Part shown: piece after piece, positions 35,733 through 45,999 of the stretch
Numbering within the stretch: the first letter of the stretch is position 1
Layout of the letters: every line of letters begins with the position of its first letter
Assembly: GCF_014701095.1 (NCBI RefSeq)
Contig: NZ_AP023439.1
Span: 1-64,000, forward strand
DNA length: 64,000 bases
Source of the DNA: Streptomyces tuirus
Lineage (GTDB): Bacteria; Actinomycetota; Actinomycetes; Streptomycetales; Streptomycetaceae
Direction of reading: 5' to 3'
Notes under the pieces: model-generated
What the model was told of the DNA's origin: nothing
The model's input: the letters and a program-made list of their open reading frames with translations, nothing else
Databases searched by the model: none
Made by a program: the position numbers and the translations under genes

Positions 35733-36489
35733 CTACGTGGTGAGGCGGATGAGTCGCTTGTAGCAGCACAGGGCGGCTGCTAGGCCGAGAAAGGCGTGGT
35801 AGTTGCGGGGATCCACGTTGGCGCGCACTACCTCGGCGTGGTCCTCACGGCTGCCAGTCAGCGGCTCGACGACCGTGCGCTCGCCGGGGCCGATGGCCGG
35901 GTGCAGGATCGCCGCGACGGGTACCCGCACTCCGACCGGGGCGCTGGGGAAGCGCTCACGGAACGGCAGCGGGTCCACCGCGAACTTGCCCACCGGGGAG
36001 AAGGCGTGGCCTTCGGCGGGCACGTAGTCGTCGCCAATGCCCGCGACCTCCCGGAGCCCGGGGTACTTGGCGACGGTGCCGTAGCCGAGGCGGGTAGTCG
36101 GGCCAGCCGGCCGCGACGACCGAGCCGTCCGGCAGCTCGTGCAGCACGGTCTTGTCGCCGCTGAGCACCTGGTAGCCGAAGTGTTCCACCAACTCCAGGA
36201 GCACCGTGCTCTTGCCGGCCCCCTTGGCACCGGTGATCAGCACGACCTCGCCGTCCCGCTAGGCGGCGGTGGCGTGCAGCACTGCGGCGCCGGAGTTCTC
36301 TTGGTGCTTCAGCACCAGGTCGCGCACCAGCTCGACGAGGTCCATGTGCCCGCCGGTGCCGAGCAGCATGAGAAGCCGTCCGCTGCCCCTCCACAAGCGC
36401 CGAACCCGAGCTCGGTGGAAGCTGCGTGACCGATGACCGGCACACGCGTGACAGCTGAAGCGCACGGTCGTTGAGCAGCACAACTCCAT
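35733..36489 (-). pseudogene. HPr-kinase-like P-loop protein gene with amber stop and frameshift
   Basis: Reading from upstream: GHMDLVELVRDLVLKHQENSGAAVLHATAA, then TAG at 36259-36261, then in the same frame RDGEVVLITGAKGAGKSTVLLELVEHFGYQVLSGDKTVLHELPDGSVVAAGWPDY. Near 36095 the frame shifts to RLGYGTVAKYPGLREVAGIGDDYVPAEGHAFSPVGKFAVDPLPFRERFP and ends at 35733. The P-loop GAKGAGKST and following SGDK resemble HprK-like kinases. Two lesions make a functional product unlikely. Confidence 0.65.
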
Positions 36490-36496
36490 ATGCCGG

Positions 36497-36526
36497 CCCC
36501 GGGGAGGCTGTTTCCCCCGGGGCCCG
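36497..36526 (-). terminator. Hairpin terminator
   Basis: Arms GGCCCCGGGG and CCCCGGGGCC with a 10-base loop, downstream of the minus-strand gene that ends at 36560. Confidence 0.6.
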
Positions 36527-36559
36527 TGATGTTGTCCGGGCCGGGCCGCCCTTGCGTGG

Positions 36560-36862
36560 TCAGCGTTTGACGGTGCCCATCTGCTCCGGGATCGTCTGCC
36601 GGTGCTCGCCGTCGGCGGCCCTGGTGTACGCAGGGGTCTTGGAGCGGGTTGGCCGGGTGTCCCAGGTGGAGGGGCGGTCGGCCGCGGTCAGGAGCCTGTT
36701 GATGAGGCGGGCGAACTCGTGCCCGGGCAACGGAAGCTCGGAGTCGGGCTCGCGGAGATAGCCGGCCGCCACAGCGTTCGGGATGTAGGCCATGAGCTTG
36801 CTGACTCCGGGTGGTCGTCGTGAACGGACGGTCTGCTGGGCAAGGTGGCGCAGGATCCGCAT
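36560..36862 (-). CDS. Small hypothetical protein
   Basis: A 100-residue ORF (MRILRHLAQQTVRSRRPPGVSKLMAYIPNAVAAGYLREPDSELPLPGHEFARLINRLLTAADRPSTWDTRPTR) with reasonable codon use and a terminator behind it. No family recognised; could be the 3' part of a longer gene. Confidence 0.4.
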   Translation of the reverse strand: MRILRHLAQQTVRSRRPPGVSKLMAYIPNAVAAGYLREPDSELPLPGHEFARLINRLLTAADRPSTWDTRPTRSKTPAYTRAADGEHRQTIPEQMGTVKR

Positions 36863-37011
36863 GAAGTGTGTGGTGGAGGTGTTGGTGATCCGGTGATCTG
36901 CCGGATGCCACGCTCCCGCGTGGTCGAAAGCGGGGGATTCGGGCGGGGGCTGGACATCATCGGTCTGGCGGTGCTAGAAGTCCGCGGTATCCCGCTCCCC
37001 CAGCGCCAGGG

Positions 37012-37597
37012 GACGTGTTCACCGTGCACGTCGGATGGGACCAGTACGTGTACATAGGCGGCGACCGGCTCTGCGCGGACGCCGTGGCCCGTCCACGGAA
37101 ACTCGGCCTATTCCCGGAGCCGATGACGGCCTCACCCTATGCAGCAGAGCTTGAGGAACCGGAAGTGACGGAGGCCGCCGGCGAGGACTTCTGGGCGCGC
37201 GTGCGCACGGAGCTGGCCTCACGACAGACGGTGCTGCTGGAGGAGGCCACCGTCCGCAACGCCGCACGCTGGCACCGCCTTACGCCAGAGAACCTCGACA
37301 CGGTGCGCGCCGGTCTCAGCCCGCGCGCCCTACTCACCGTCTCGCCCCGATCTGACCCCTGACGTCAGCGCGGCCCTCGCCGCGCTGCCCGAGGAGGGCT
37401 CCGGGGAGTTCGTCTGGGAAGCGCAGGACGGGACGATCAGCCACGCGATCGTCGACGACACTGAGCACCAGCAGCTCGCCGCCCTGGTGGCCGGCGCGCG
37501 AGCGGCCTGCGCCCTGCCTCTGTACGTCGACGAACGCCACCCGCTGCTCTGCGCCGTCCTGCCCGACAGCGACGGGGTGTTGCGCGCCCGGTGGTGA
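37012..37597 (+). pseudogene. Truncated, frameshifted paralogue of the 46.6 kb gene
   Basis: FTVHVGWDQYVYIGGDRLCADAVARPRKLGLFPEPMTASPYAAELEEPEVTEAAGEDFWARVR matches the middle of the intact protein at 46571-47569. The N-terminal ~135 residues are missing. At about 37346 a CCCC run has one base too many; the second frame continues LTPDVSAALAALPEEG...DSDGVLRARW to 37597, the same C terminus as the intact copy. Confidence 0.75.
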
Positions 37598-37664
37598 CTC
37601 GGTTCGCACCGGGTGGGCCAGCCGGTGCTGTGCATTGATGTTCTCCAACCAGGCCAGGTGTGGG

Positions 37665-37691
37665 GCTCGGTCACACCGGTTGTGACTGAGC
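37665..37691. repeat. Palindromic GCTCAGTCACA element, copy A
   Basis: GCTCGGTCACA and TGTGACTGAGC arms around a 5-base centre (CCGGT). The same arm sequence recurs at 39009-39059 (both arms) and 40549-40560 (one arm). It may act as a terminator or be an interspersed repeat. Confidence 0.6.
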
Positions 37692-37766
37692 GCCCCGTAG
37701 GGCAGCGGGACGGGAGGGGCTCCTGCCCGAGCCGGTGTCGAAACCCGTCACTAGGCTCCAGTGCCA

Positions 37767-38289
37767 TGACCAGTGATCTCGGGTTCACCTGCTCGTGCTG
37801 CGGTGCCCACCACTCTGAGCTGCCGATGAACTACTCGGCCGAGGCCCCGGCTGTGTGGGATCCGGCGTTCGCCGACGCCGACAACTGCCTGCTCTCCTCG
37901 GACCAGTGCGTGGTCCACGCGCAGCACTACTTCGTGAAGGGCATGATCGAGATACCGATCGTCGATAGCGACGAGGTGTTCTCCTGGGGGTCTGGGTCTC
38001 GCTCAGCCGCGAGAACTTCTCCCGCTCGGCGGACCTGTGGGACACGCTCGGCCGCGAGGCCGAGAAGCCGTACTTCGGCTGGCTGACCACTGATCTGCTG
38101 GTCTATTCGCCCACGACGCTCAATCTCAAGACCCACATCCACACCCGCCCGGTTGGCGAGCGCCCCTACGTCGAACTGGAGCCCACCGACCATCCCCTCT
38201 CCGTTGAACAGCGCGCGGGGATCACCCTGGACCGCGTGCGGGAGATCGCGGAGGCCGTGCTCCACTCCGGCAGCAGCGAGGAGCAGTGA
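37767..38289 (+). pseudogene. DUF2199 domain gene, frameshifted
   Basis: Starts MTSDLGFTCSCCGAHHSELPMNYSAEAPAVWDPAFADADNCLLSSDQCVV, the DUF2199 signature with a CxxC pair. At a run of five G near 37985 the frame changes. One more G would give FSWGVWVSLSRENFSRSADLWDTLGREAEKPYFGW, and the rest (TLNLKTHIHTRPVGERPYVELEPTDHPLSVEQRAGITLDRVREIAEAVLH) is complete to the TGA at 38287-38289, which overlaps the next ATG. Otherwise full length. Confidence 0.8.
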
Positions 38290-38949
38290 TGGCCGGTACA
38301 TCGGTGTCGTCGATCCCGGTCGTGCCTTCCGGCTTGAGCCGCAGAGCCCAGAGGTTCGTCGAGGTGGACGGCATCCGTGTCCCTATGCAGGGCATCCGGC
38401 GCCACCGCGACGACTGGGTCGGGCGCGGGATTCCCGCAGCGGAGATCGACCGGGCCTTGGAATTTCAGGACCGCTGGGGCGGCATTGCCCTGCCGCCGGC
38501 CCCGTTCTACGAAGGCGGCCCGCGCATCCTGGACGCCGACCATCCCGAGGGCTCGGAGACAGAGGGCTGGTCGTTCCCGGCCGGGAGCGGTCGGGTGGCC
38601 ATGGCCTACGGATTCATGATCGGACCTGAAGGCGAGTTCGGGATTGACGCCAACCGCTGGTCACCCCTGCACGCCAACACAGACGGATGGGTGGAGTCCC
38701 TGGCGCTCGCCGCCCATGCCGGACGCTGGGCCAAAACCGTCACCAAGATCAGGGGCAAGGCCGTCGAGTCCCTGCCTCGGCGGGTACGAGCCGGTACCTG
38801 AAGTGCAGGGCCTGACCGACACGTGGTGGCGAGGCCAGGACTCGCTGATCGCCCTCTACCGCGGCGAAGCTGTTGGCCTTGACGCGCCTCAATACCTTGA
38901 GGCTCACCTCTACGGAGGCCTCGACGAGTGGGGCCTCCACGGCGGCTAA
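38289..38949 (+). pseudogene. Immunity-like (SMI1/KNR4-type?) gene, frameshifted
   Basis: ATG overlaps the DUF2199 stop (ATGA). RRAQRFVEVDGIRVPMQGIRRHRDDWVGRGIPAAEIDRALEFQDRWGGIALPPAPFYEGGPRIL looks like the opening of an SMI1/KNR4-type immunity fold. The frame breaks near 38778; the continuing frame reads LGGYEPVPEVQGLTDTWWRGQDSLIALYRGEAVGLDAPQYLEAHLYGGLDEWGLHGG to 38949. Confidence 0.6.
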
Positions 38950-39008
38950 CCGCTCGCCAGCGCCTCCGGATCTGAGCACCCAGTTGGGCCAGACGGGCCA
39001 ACTACGAC

Positions 39009-39059
39009 GCTCAGTCACACGTGGAACGGAACGTGTTCGACGACCTGCTGTGACTGAGC
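39009..39059. repeat. Palindromic GCTCAGTCACA element, copy B
   Basis: GCTCAGTCACA (39009-39019) and TGTGACTGAGC (39049-39059) flank a 29-base centre. It precedes the PQQ-propeller gene. Confidence 0.55.
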
Positions 39060-39228
39060 AATGGACCCGTTCTATGAGCACTGGATACGTCGTGCTGTGC
39101 GTTCAGGTTGGCGCGCGGGGTGGTGCCGCCTTGGGGGCGGTGAGCCGGGCACCTTATGGGCGGACGTCGTGATCGATACGGCCTACCCTGTTAGCCGCTC
39201 GAACAAATGGTCAGGGGTGGGGATTTGT

Positions 39229-40470
39229 ATGGCGGAGGGCGTGGGCGGGGGCAGAAGCGGGGGCAGCGGGCCGCTGACGGGATGGCGGCGTGGGCTGGGC
39301 TGCATGACGGCGCTGGCTGGCGGGCTGGCCTTGCTCGTCGGTGGCGCCTGGGTGTTCCTGAGCGACTCGGGCTACTGGCCGGGCGCGTCGATGACGACCG
39401 CCTGGGAGGCCCCGTACGACCGCAATGCCAACGAGCATGGCAATCGGGCCTGGCTTGTGGGCGACACCATGGTCCGCAGCCGCTTCGACGCGGTCACTGG
39501 GTTTGACGCCGGGTCGGGCAAGCAGCGCTGGGAGTATGTGCCCAGCCGGGCCGACATCTGCGCCACCAGCCCGACCGCCGACCAGTCGGTGGCGCTGCTC
39601 CTTTACGGCGAACCGCGCTCGGACTGTCGCACCCTTGCTGCGCTCGACCTCACCACCGGCCGTGAGCTGTGGCGCACCACCGCTATGGCCGCCGCCGTGG
39701 AGACAGGAGCCGGGCTCGGGGTGTTTCTCGACGGCGGCGACCGGTCTGTGCGGGCAGTGGACCTGCGCTCCGGCGCGGCGCGCTGGACGGCCGCTGTGCC
39801 GAAGGGGTGCGTCGCGCAGCCGGGCCTGGCCGCCGCGCGCCACGTCCTCGCCGTCGTCAACTGTGGCGAGGAAATGAAGCTCGTCGCCTTCGACCCAGCC
39901 GACGGGCAGGAACGATGGACCGTGCCGCTCGATTCCCGCCGCGGTGTGCCCGCTGACACGGGCGCGGCCCTGGTGTCGGCCGACCCCGTCGTGGTGCGGG
40001 TGGGGAAGGAGGAGGGCAGCGGAGCATACTCCTATCGCGCCTTCGGGCCGGGCGGCCGGCCCCAGGGAGTAGTCGACGAAGTCGGCCGTCACGGCGACAT
40101 CATCGACGCGACGGTAGCCGACGGACGGCTCTATGCGACCGCCCGTTACCAGGGGCGGCAGTCCACACTCGACCGGTTCGTCGCCTTCGATCTGGCTACC
40201 GGGGAAGAGCTGTGGCGCGAGGACGTCGGAGGCGGCGGTCGCCTCGTCGGGCTGCACGCGGCGAGCGGTCGGGTGATGGCCATCTGGGGCTCCTCGAAGT
40301 ACGGCGATCAATTGCGCGTCCTCGACGCCGCCACCGGCGACGAAGAGGAAGACCGCGCCTTCCGTGACTCGGTGGACGGCGTCGTCAGCCTGTTCCCGTA
40401 CGAGGACCTCGTCATTGTCTTCTGCCACGGCCAAGGGGCGCGGCCCTTCACCGCGTACGAGCGGTGGTGA
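39229..40470 (+). CDS. Membrane-anchored PQQ-like beta-propeller protein
   Basis: A 413-residue protein; ATG has AGGGGTGGGG upstream. A short cytoplasmic Gly-rich stretch is followed by one membrane helix (MTALAGGLALLVGGAWVFL, residues ~25-43). The extracellular part has repeated propeller blades with D...TG...LWR/RW motifs (FDAGSGKQRWEYV, LDLTTGRELWRT, VDLRSGAARWTA, FDPADGQERWTV, FDLATGEELWRED, LDAATGDEEEDR). Such propellers scaffold proteins or bind ligands; no enzyme residues are evident. Intact. Confidence 0.8.
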   Translation: MAEGVGGGRSGGSGPLTGWRRGLGCMTALAGGLALLVGGAWVFLSDSGYWPGASMTTAWEAPYDRNANEHGNRAWLVGDTMVRSRFDAVTGFDAGSGKQRWEYVPSRADICATSPTADQSVALLLYGEPRSDCRTLAALDLTTGRELWRTTAMAAAVETGAGLGVFLDGGDRSVRAVDLRSGAARWTAAVPKGCVAQPGLAAARHVLAVVNCGEEMKLVAFDPADGQERWTVPLDSRRGVPADTGAALVSADPVVVRVGKEEGSGAYSYRAFGPGGRPQGVVDEVGRHGDIIDATVADGRLYATARYQGRQSTLDRFVAFDLATGEELWREDVGGGGRLVGLHAASGRVMAIWGSSKYGDQLRVLDAATGDEEEDRAFRDSVDGVVSLFPYEDLVIVFCHGQGARPFTAYERW

Positions 40471-40548
40471 AGGCGGCAGGAGGAACTTCTCCAGGTGGCT
40501 GGCGGGCGCAGCTGCGCATCGGAGTCGTCCATCCGGGCCATCTACGGC

Positions 40549-40560
40549 GCTCAGTCACAC
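40549..40560. repeat. GCTCAGTCACA element, half copy C
   Basis: The local context GGGCCATCTACGGCGCTCAGTCACAC matches GGGCCAACTACGACGCTCAGTCACAC at copy B, so a longer unit is shared; only one arm is present. Confidence 0.5.
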
Positions 40561-40594
40561 CTGCACCTGACCTGGAGCGTTTGCTCACCCTGAG

Positions 40595-40865
40595 GTGTGG
40601 CACGCGATGTGGCTGGCAGGCATCGACAGCAAGATCGCCGAGCTCCAGCGGCGGGAAGCCGAACGAGAACACGGCCGACGCGTCCGGCCCGCCAGGCCGG
40701 ATTGGATCGTCCAGCTCGGTATCGGCACTGGACGCCCGCCCGTCCAGGTCCACGCCGGCAACTGGCCGCGCCATCAACCGCGACGAAGCCCACCGGCTCC
40801 TGGCCTCCGGGCTCCCCGCCTGTCCCCACTGCCAGCCCGACATGGACCTTCGCATCCTCGACTGA
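40595..40865 (+). pseudogene. DUF6233 family gene, truncated and frameshifted
   Basis: One frame gives MWLAGIDSKIAELQRREAEREHGRRVRPARPDWIVQLGIGTGRPPVQVHAGNW. A second frame continues ATGRAINRDEAHRLLASGLPACPHCQPDMDLRILD and ends at TGA 40863-40865. Together they match the DUF6233 pattern (PDWIVE.GIG.GRPP, DEA..LL..G..ACPHC.PD..LGILD). A frameshift lies near 40765 and the N terminus seems incomplete. Confidence 0.65.
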
Positions 40866-40887
40866 CCCAGCACTGAGGCGCGGAGAA

Positions 40888-40946
40888 CGGCCTTGTGGTT
40901 GAGCGGAACCGGGCAAATTTGCCGGTTCCGCTCAACCACAAGGCCG
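40888..40946. terminator. Long bidirectional hairpin
   Basis: A near-perfect inverted repeat of about 27 bases per arm (left arm starts CGGCCTTGTGGTTGAGCGGA) with a minimal AAATTT centre and one mismatch (an extra G). It lies between two convergent gene remnants, so it may be a bidirectional terminator. Confidence 0.75.
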
Positions 40947-40970
40947 CCGCCCCCTGCCAAGCTCCGCAAC

Positions 40971-41265
40971 TCAGCTAAGGGACGTGGGCCGCCTCGGGGG
41001 CGGAACGGCCCGCAGCAGCTCCCACAGTGGCCGGGAGCCCGAGGCCCATACCGCCAGGGTCTGGCGGTCCACCACGTGCAGCCGCTGCTGCTTGGCGAAG
41101 GTGACTGCCAGCCCGGTCACCCTGCCGTTCGTCACGATCACCGCGACGTCCGCGCCGTGCACTGGCCGGGCCGTGCCGTTGAGGACCTGCAGATCCGGTG
41201 TGCCCACGGCCGAGCCTCGGGCGCCGTTGCGGCGGTGCTTGCACTGGATCACCCTTCTCTGCACT
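40971..41265 (-). pseudogene. C-terminal fragment of an Mrr-type restriction endonuclease
   Basis: VIQCKHRRNGARGSAVGTPDLQVLNGTARPVHGADVAVIVTNGRVTGLAVTFAKQQRLHVVDRQTLAVW contains the QxK catalytic motif (QCK) and the typical Mrr beta strand/helix order. The part upstream of QCK, with the catalytic Asp/Glu, is missing; the sequence breaks at about 41265. Confidence 0.65.
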
Positions 41266-41384
41266 TCACTCTCACGGGTTAAGGAGGATCCGTGACTCGT
41301 CAAAGAACCTCCGAAGTATCAGGGGACGGACCGGCTGGCGACCGCGTGTCAGGTCAACGGGGCGCCGGTAGGATCAGCGCTCTC

Positions 41385-42215
41385 ATGGGGGGCGCAATGC
41401 GAACATCAGGGCGGGGCGGTGAGGGGCAGAAGTACGCCCTGACCTCGGATGAGGACGACGCTGACTTCTGGGGCTTTGCTCACGAGGCCGAGGGGTTGTT
41501 CACGCCGCTGCTGGACGAAGAGGGAACACGCCGAGTGCACCTCACGGGCTGCCTCCCGCAGGGCGGCCTACTGGAGAGCGTTAGCCACGTCGGCAGTCGT
41601 CGCGCCTTGGCGGGGAATGCCTGGTTTCAGCTCCTCGACGGTGACGGTGCCACCATGGGGTCCTACTTCGTCAACGAGGTCACCGTCATCGACGTCAAGC
41701 CCTCCGCCTGCGGGGCCGGCCTCGTCGACCTCACGATGACGCTGTGGTGCGAGAACGCCGTGGCCGGAGCGGAACGAGTATTGGACCTGATCCGCACGGG
41801 TCATCTGGACCGCACCGGCATGTGGCACGAGCTCGCCCCCGAGGACAGACGAGCATGGCTGTCGGTGACGCTGTGCTCCCAGGAGTACCAACGCCAGGGA
41901 AAGGCCGACGCTCCTGCAGGCCAGGTGTTCACCTTGGACGGTCGGCACATCGTTGACCGAGACAGCTTCTACTGCGCGATCGGTGAAGCCATCAACGGCC
42001 CCGGCGGATACTTCGGCTGGAACCTCGATGCTCTGACCGACTGCCTCAGAGGGGGCTGGGGTGCCACCACGCCGTTCACCGTGCACTGGGATTCCTCAGC
42101 CCAGGCCAAGGCACGGCTGCAAGAGCGTGTGCCCTCCGGAGAACGCGAAGTCGCGCTGTTCGACCTGCTCCTGGAGATCTTCGAAGAACAGGGCGTGAGC
42201 GTCATCCTTCGGTGA
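41385..42215 (+). CDS. Barstar-family immunity protein
   Basis: A 276-residue protein (an ATG at 41397 with a strong GGGGGG is an alternative start). The C-terminal ~95 residues (FTLDGRHIVDRDSFYCAIGEAINGPGGYFGWNLDALTDCLRGGW...FDLLLEIFEEQGVSVILR) are the barstar fold, which inhibits barnase-like RNases. The N-terminal ~175 residues are an extra domain common in Streptomyces barstar-like proteins. No RNase toxin gene is adjacent, so it appears to be an orphan immunity gene. Confidence 0.8.
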   Translation: MGGAMRTSGRGGEGQKYALTSDEDDADFWGFAHEAEGLFTPLLDEEGTRRVHLTGCLPQGGLLESVSHVGSRRALAGNAWFQLLDGDGATMGSYFVNEVTVIDVKPSACGAGLVDLTMTLWCENAVAGAERVLDLIRTGHLDRTGMWHELAPEDRRAWLSVTLCSQEYQRQGKADAPAGQVFTLDGRHIVDRDSFYCAIGEAINGPGGYFGWNLDALTDCLRGGWGATTPFTVHWDSSAQAKARLQERVPSGEREVALFDLLLEIFEEQGVSVILR

Positions 42216-42223
42216 CAGTTTGA

Positions 42224-44704
42224 TCAGTCCTGGGGGCGACGGACGTGGGGCAGGCCGAGGTGGACGGCGGTTCGTTGCTTGATCCTTTCGGCCTCGATGC
42301 GCTTGGCCCGGAGGAAGGCCAGGGTCTTGTCGATGCCGTCGATCTCTCCCAGCCATCCTTCGAGTTCGGCCCGCTTGCGCCGCAGGATTAGGTCCTTCTC
42401 CAGCTCTTCGAGCCGGGACAACATCTTGGGGTTGAACTGGAGGACCGGGCAACGGATGCAGGCGTGTTCGTGTTGGCATGGGGTGCCGTAAGGGCGAGCG
42501 CAGTTACCCAGCTCGACCTTGCGTTTCTCGAAGTGCTCCTCGAACTCAGCCCACTCCTGCTTGGTGACCTCGCCGTATTCGATGGCCGGCCGCAGGGACC
42601 GGCGGTTGTTCAGGAACTGCTGGTAGTGAGCGACGACGTCCTCGTTGAAGACCGCGACGTATCCCTGAGTGGTCTGGAGATTGAGATGGCCGAGCAACGC
42701 AGCACCGATGTGGATGGGCAGTCCGCCGTTGACGATCTCGGTGGCGAAGAGCCGTCGGAAGTCGTGCGGGGTGAAGGTCAGTCCGGCGAAGGCTTTGTCC
42801 GTCTCGCCGATCTCTTGGCAGGTCCGGCGGAGCATGTTGAGCATGGTGCCGGTCGCCAGGACGCTGCGGATGGTGCCGACCTGTCGCTGGAAGAGGAAGG
42901 GCATGCGGTCTGACCAGCTCTTCTCGTGCCCGTCATAGCGGCTGACCAGCGGGATCGTCCGGCCGTCGCGGGTGTGGCGGCGGATGATCTGGGCGACGAC
43001 GTGGAAGAGGTCGGCTGACATGGGGATGACTCGTTCGCGGTCGTTCTTCGACGGGGCGATCACTAGCAAGGCGATGATCTCGCCATTGGGTCGCTCGTAT
43101 TGGCGAATGCTGAGGTGGGTGAGTTCTGACAGCTCTTCGATGCGGATGCCGCTGTGCCGCAGGACCTCAACCGCGGCCCACTCCCAGAACGCCGAGTCCT
43201 CAGCGAGGGTGATGTTGATCAGCTCACTGGTTTCTTCGTCATGGACGCGGACGGGGGGTTCGGCCTCGACCTTGACCAGCCGCTGGTCCTTCTTCGAGTT
43301 GCTGCGGCGGTAACGGCGGTCGTCGTACTCGAAGGGCTCGCCCAGACTGACCTGCCGCCCGGCTTCGAGCAGCCCCAGGAGTCGTTCGTGCCGTTCCTAA
43401 ACGTATTTCACCAGGTCAGGCAGCAACGGCTGCCGTTGCCGGGTGCGGTCGGCCATGCGCCGGCTCATCTCGCGACGACGCTTGGAGAACCCCTTCAGAT
43501 CCTGGGGGCGAACCGGGCAGGGAGCCGCCCAAGAGCCCCAGCGCTCGGGCTCGTCAACGGCCCAGGACTGCAGATCCAAGTAGAAGCCGCGGATCGCCAG
43601 GAGAATCGACTCGATGTTCTTTCGCTCTCGGCTACGGTCCTTCTCCCAGAAGGCGATCTCCGCCCTCCACTGGTCCCAGACGTCCTGGCTGAGGGTGAGG
43701 TCGGCCTGTCCGGGGCAGATCTTCTCGATCTTCGACCAGAAGGTCCCTGCTAGCAGACGGGCCAGGCCGTCCCGGGTGATGTAGTCGGTATCAGCCTGCC
43801 GGCGGACGAGGTAGTCGATGATCACCTGCCGGACGGCCTGGCTGCGGAGCGGGTAGCGGTCGACCATCTGCTCGGGGGTGAGCTGCCCGGTGTAGATGAA
43901 CTTCCGCAGCGTGGAGGGGGTGCCGGGCGGAAAGTGTCCGATCGAATGCAGGATCTCCCAGGCGCCCAGAGCCGCGAAGCGCGACTGATCACCCCTGGCG
44001 CCGTGTGTGACACCCAGACGTCGGCACTCCAGCGAGTAGTGCAGCAGGGCCTCTGGAGTGAGGTGCTCCAAGGCGATGCCCTGGGTGGTGAGCGCGCAAG
44101 CGACGTCGAACTTGATACGGATGCGGTAACTCAACCCCAGGTCAGGGCGGGCGTCGACGGCTGCATAGAAGACGTCCAGGGCAGGGTCGCGGCTGGCCGG
44201 CCCGAACCACTCGGGATAGTCGCTGAAGGTGTTCGCACGGAATCCGCCGACCGAGGGCTGGATCACCCGCGCGCAGAACGCCAGCTTTGCCGCCGAGGTC
44301 ACGTCATGTCGGTCCTGGGCCCGGTCGGAGGTGACGAAGGTCTTGACCGGCAGTGCCTTGTCACCGTCGAACGGGCTGGCCTCCCACTTCGTCTGCCAGT
44401 CAGCTCCGGGCCGGGTTTCCAGATGAGTGAACAGCAGCCGCAGGCCGCGGCGGCGCTTCTCGTATGTGGAGGGGGTGCGACCCGGCACGATCTGCTCGAC
44501 CAGCGAGCACAGATGCTGGATCGAGGCCTGGGTCAGATCGCCGAAGGGTGCTGGCGGGCTGTCCGGCCGAGGGGCCGGTGCGGCCTTGACCGCGGCATCC
44601 GGGAAGCGGGTGGCGACCGGCTCGTCGAAGTCCATGCCCCGGAACAGAGTCCGGCGATTGCGGGCGGTGTAGGTCGAGGCAAGGGTGCCCTGGACGTTAG
44701 CCAC
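42224..44704 (-). pseudogene. Large TnpB-like tyrosine recombinase interrupted by amber codon
   Basis: The frame is continuous for 827 codons except for TAG at 43397-43399 (DLVKYV stop ERHERLLGLLEAGRQ). The catalytic domain lies wholly after the amber: R in HSGIRIEELSEL, HxxR in TPHDFRRLFAT, H in LLGHLNLQT and Tyr in GYVAVF. A zinc-binding tail (NCARPYGTPCQHEHACIRCP) ends the protein. The N-terminal product (435 residues) would be inactive. The start overlaps the upstream recombinase gene by 8 bases, as in Tn554-type tnpA-tnpB. Confidence 0.8.
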
Positions 44705-45899
44705 CGAACACCGCCCGGACGTCAGCGGGGTCGTAGCCCGGAGCGAAGGACCGCTCGACGCGCGGCCGGTTGTAGTGCTCCTGGAGCTTGTCGAAGAGGT
44801 CCTCGACGCGGGTCGTTAGGTAGATGCCTGTCGTGGCCAAGGCGGTGTGTCGCATGATCGCGCGTACTTCCGAGAGAGTCAGGTGGGGGTCGTTGGCCAT
44901 CCGCTGAGCAGCGGTGTGCCGGAGGTCGTGGAGGGTCCAGTTGGTACCAAGCTGGGCGTTCGCCCTCTGGAGGGTGCGACGCATCGCCCAGTAGGTCAGG
45001 GACCTCTCGGCGCCGTGACGGGTCCGCCAGACCGGCTCATCGGCGGCGGGAACGCCCGCCTCGTCGAGGTAGGCGGCCAGCAGCAGGAAGCCCTGTGGGC
45101 TGGCGGGGACCAGTTCGCGAAGATCGGTGCCCTTGGTGATGACGTGCAGTTGCTGGCCGGACCAGTCGATGTCGCCCATGGTGATTCCGAGCAGTTCGCT
45201 GGCGCGGGCTCCGCTGGAGACGTAGAGCTGGAGCAGGGCTCGGTCACGGTCGTGGTTCATGGCCGCGAACAGCTCGTCCCACATCGTGTCGGGGATCGCC
45301 CGCGGCTGCTTCTGTGAGGTCCGCTGCCGCAGTCGGCCCCGGCGGTGCAACGGCGTCGGCTCGTCCGGGCTTCGATGGGCCAGGGCCCGTCGGCGCTGCA
45401 CCGATTCCGGAACCGGGTTGGCCACCGGGCCGCGGCCGTAGTGCCGGTGGAAGGCGTAGAAGCCGCTGATGACGGTCAGAGCGTGGTTGATTGTGCTCGG
45501 GGCGTATCCAGCCTTCAGGTACTGCTTGCCGGTGCGGGTGTTCACCGACCCGGGCGGTGGGGCGGACGGATTGCTGCGGTGGCGCTGCGGGTTCTTCGCC
45601 GTCCGGAGCCAGCCGACCATGGCGGCGGCGTCCGCCTCGGTGGCCTTCTCCCAGTCGACGTCCAGCAGCCACAGCAGCCGGAACCAGCGCAGCAGATCGT
45701 AGGCGTAGCTGCGGCAGGTGGCCGGGCTGTTGTCACCGAGGGCGAGATCCTTGAGGTACGACTCGGCTGGGGCGACCAGGACGCCGTCAGCATCGACCAC
45801 GGCGTACGGCGGGAACTTGCGAGGCAGTTGGACCACCGAACCGATACGGGGCACGTCGTGACGTCCCTCGATCAGTTCGTGTCGCAGGTCCTTGGGCAA
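44697..45899 (-). CDS. TnpA-like tyrosine recombinase
   Basis: A 400-residue site-specific recombinase. N-terminal SAM-like DNA-binding domain (~45-150: PAESYLKDLALGDNSPATCRSYAYDLLRWFRLLW). Catalytic residues are all present: Arg in SSGARASELLGI, HxxR in LHDLRHTAAQRM, His in IMRHTALATTG and the nucleophile Tyr in GIYLTT. Intact. Paired with the large recombinase downstream, it fits the Tn554-like two-recombinase plan. Confidence 0.85.
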   Translation of the reverse strand: MPKDLRHELIEGRHDVPRIGSVVQLPRKFPPYAVVDADGVLVAPAESYLKDLALGDNSPATCRSYAYDLLRWFRLLWLLDVDWEKATEADAAAMVGWLRTAKNPQRHRSNPSAPPPGSVNTRTGKQYLKAGYAPSTINHALTVISGFYAFHRHYGRGPVANPVPESVQRRRALAHRSPDEPTPLHRRGRLRQRTSQKQPRAIPDTMWDELFAAMNHDRDRALLQLYVSSGARASELLGITMGDIDWSGQQLHVITKGTDLRELVPASPQGFLLLAAYLDEAGVPAADEPVWRTRHGAERSLTYWAMRRTLQRANAQLGTNWTLHDLRHTAAQRMANDPHLTLSEVRAIMRHTALATTGIYLTTRVEDLFDKLQEHYNRPRVERSFAPGYDPADVRAVFGG

Positions 45900-45999
45900 T
45901 GGGGCTCCTTGGCGGGTTTGTCGTTGGCCCGCTCAACGACCCAACCGAGGTGCAGTTAACAGACCAGCGCCGCCCGAGGGGGTCGGTGGCTTTCACGTC

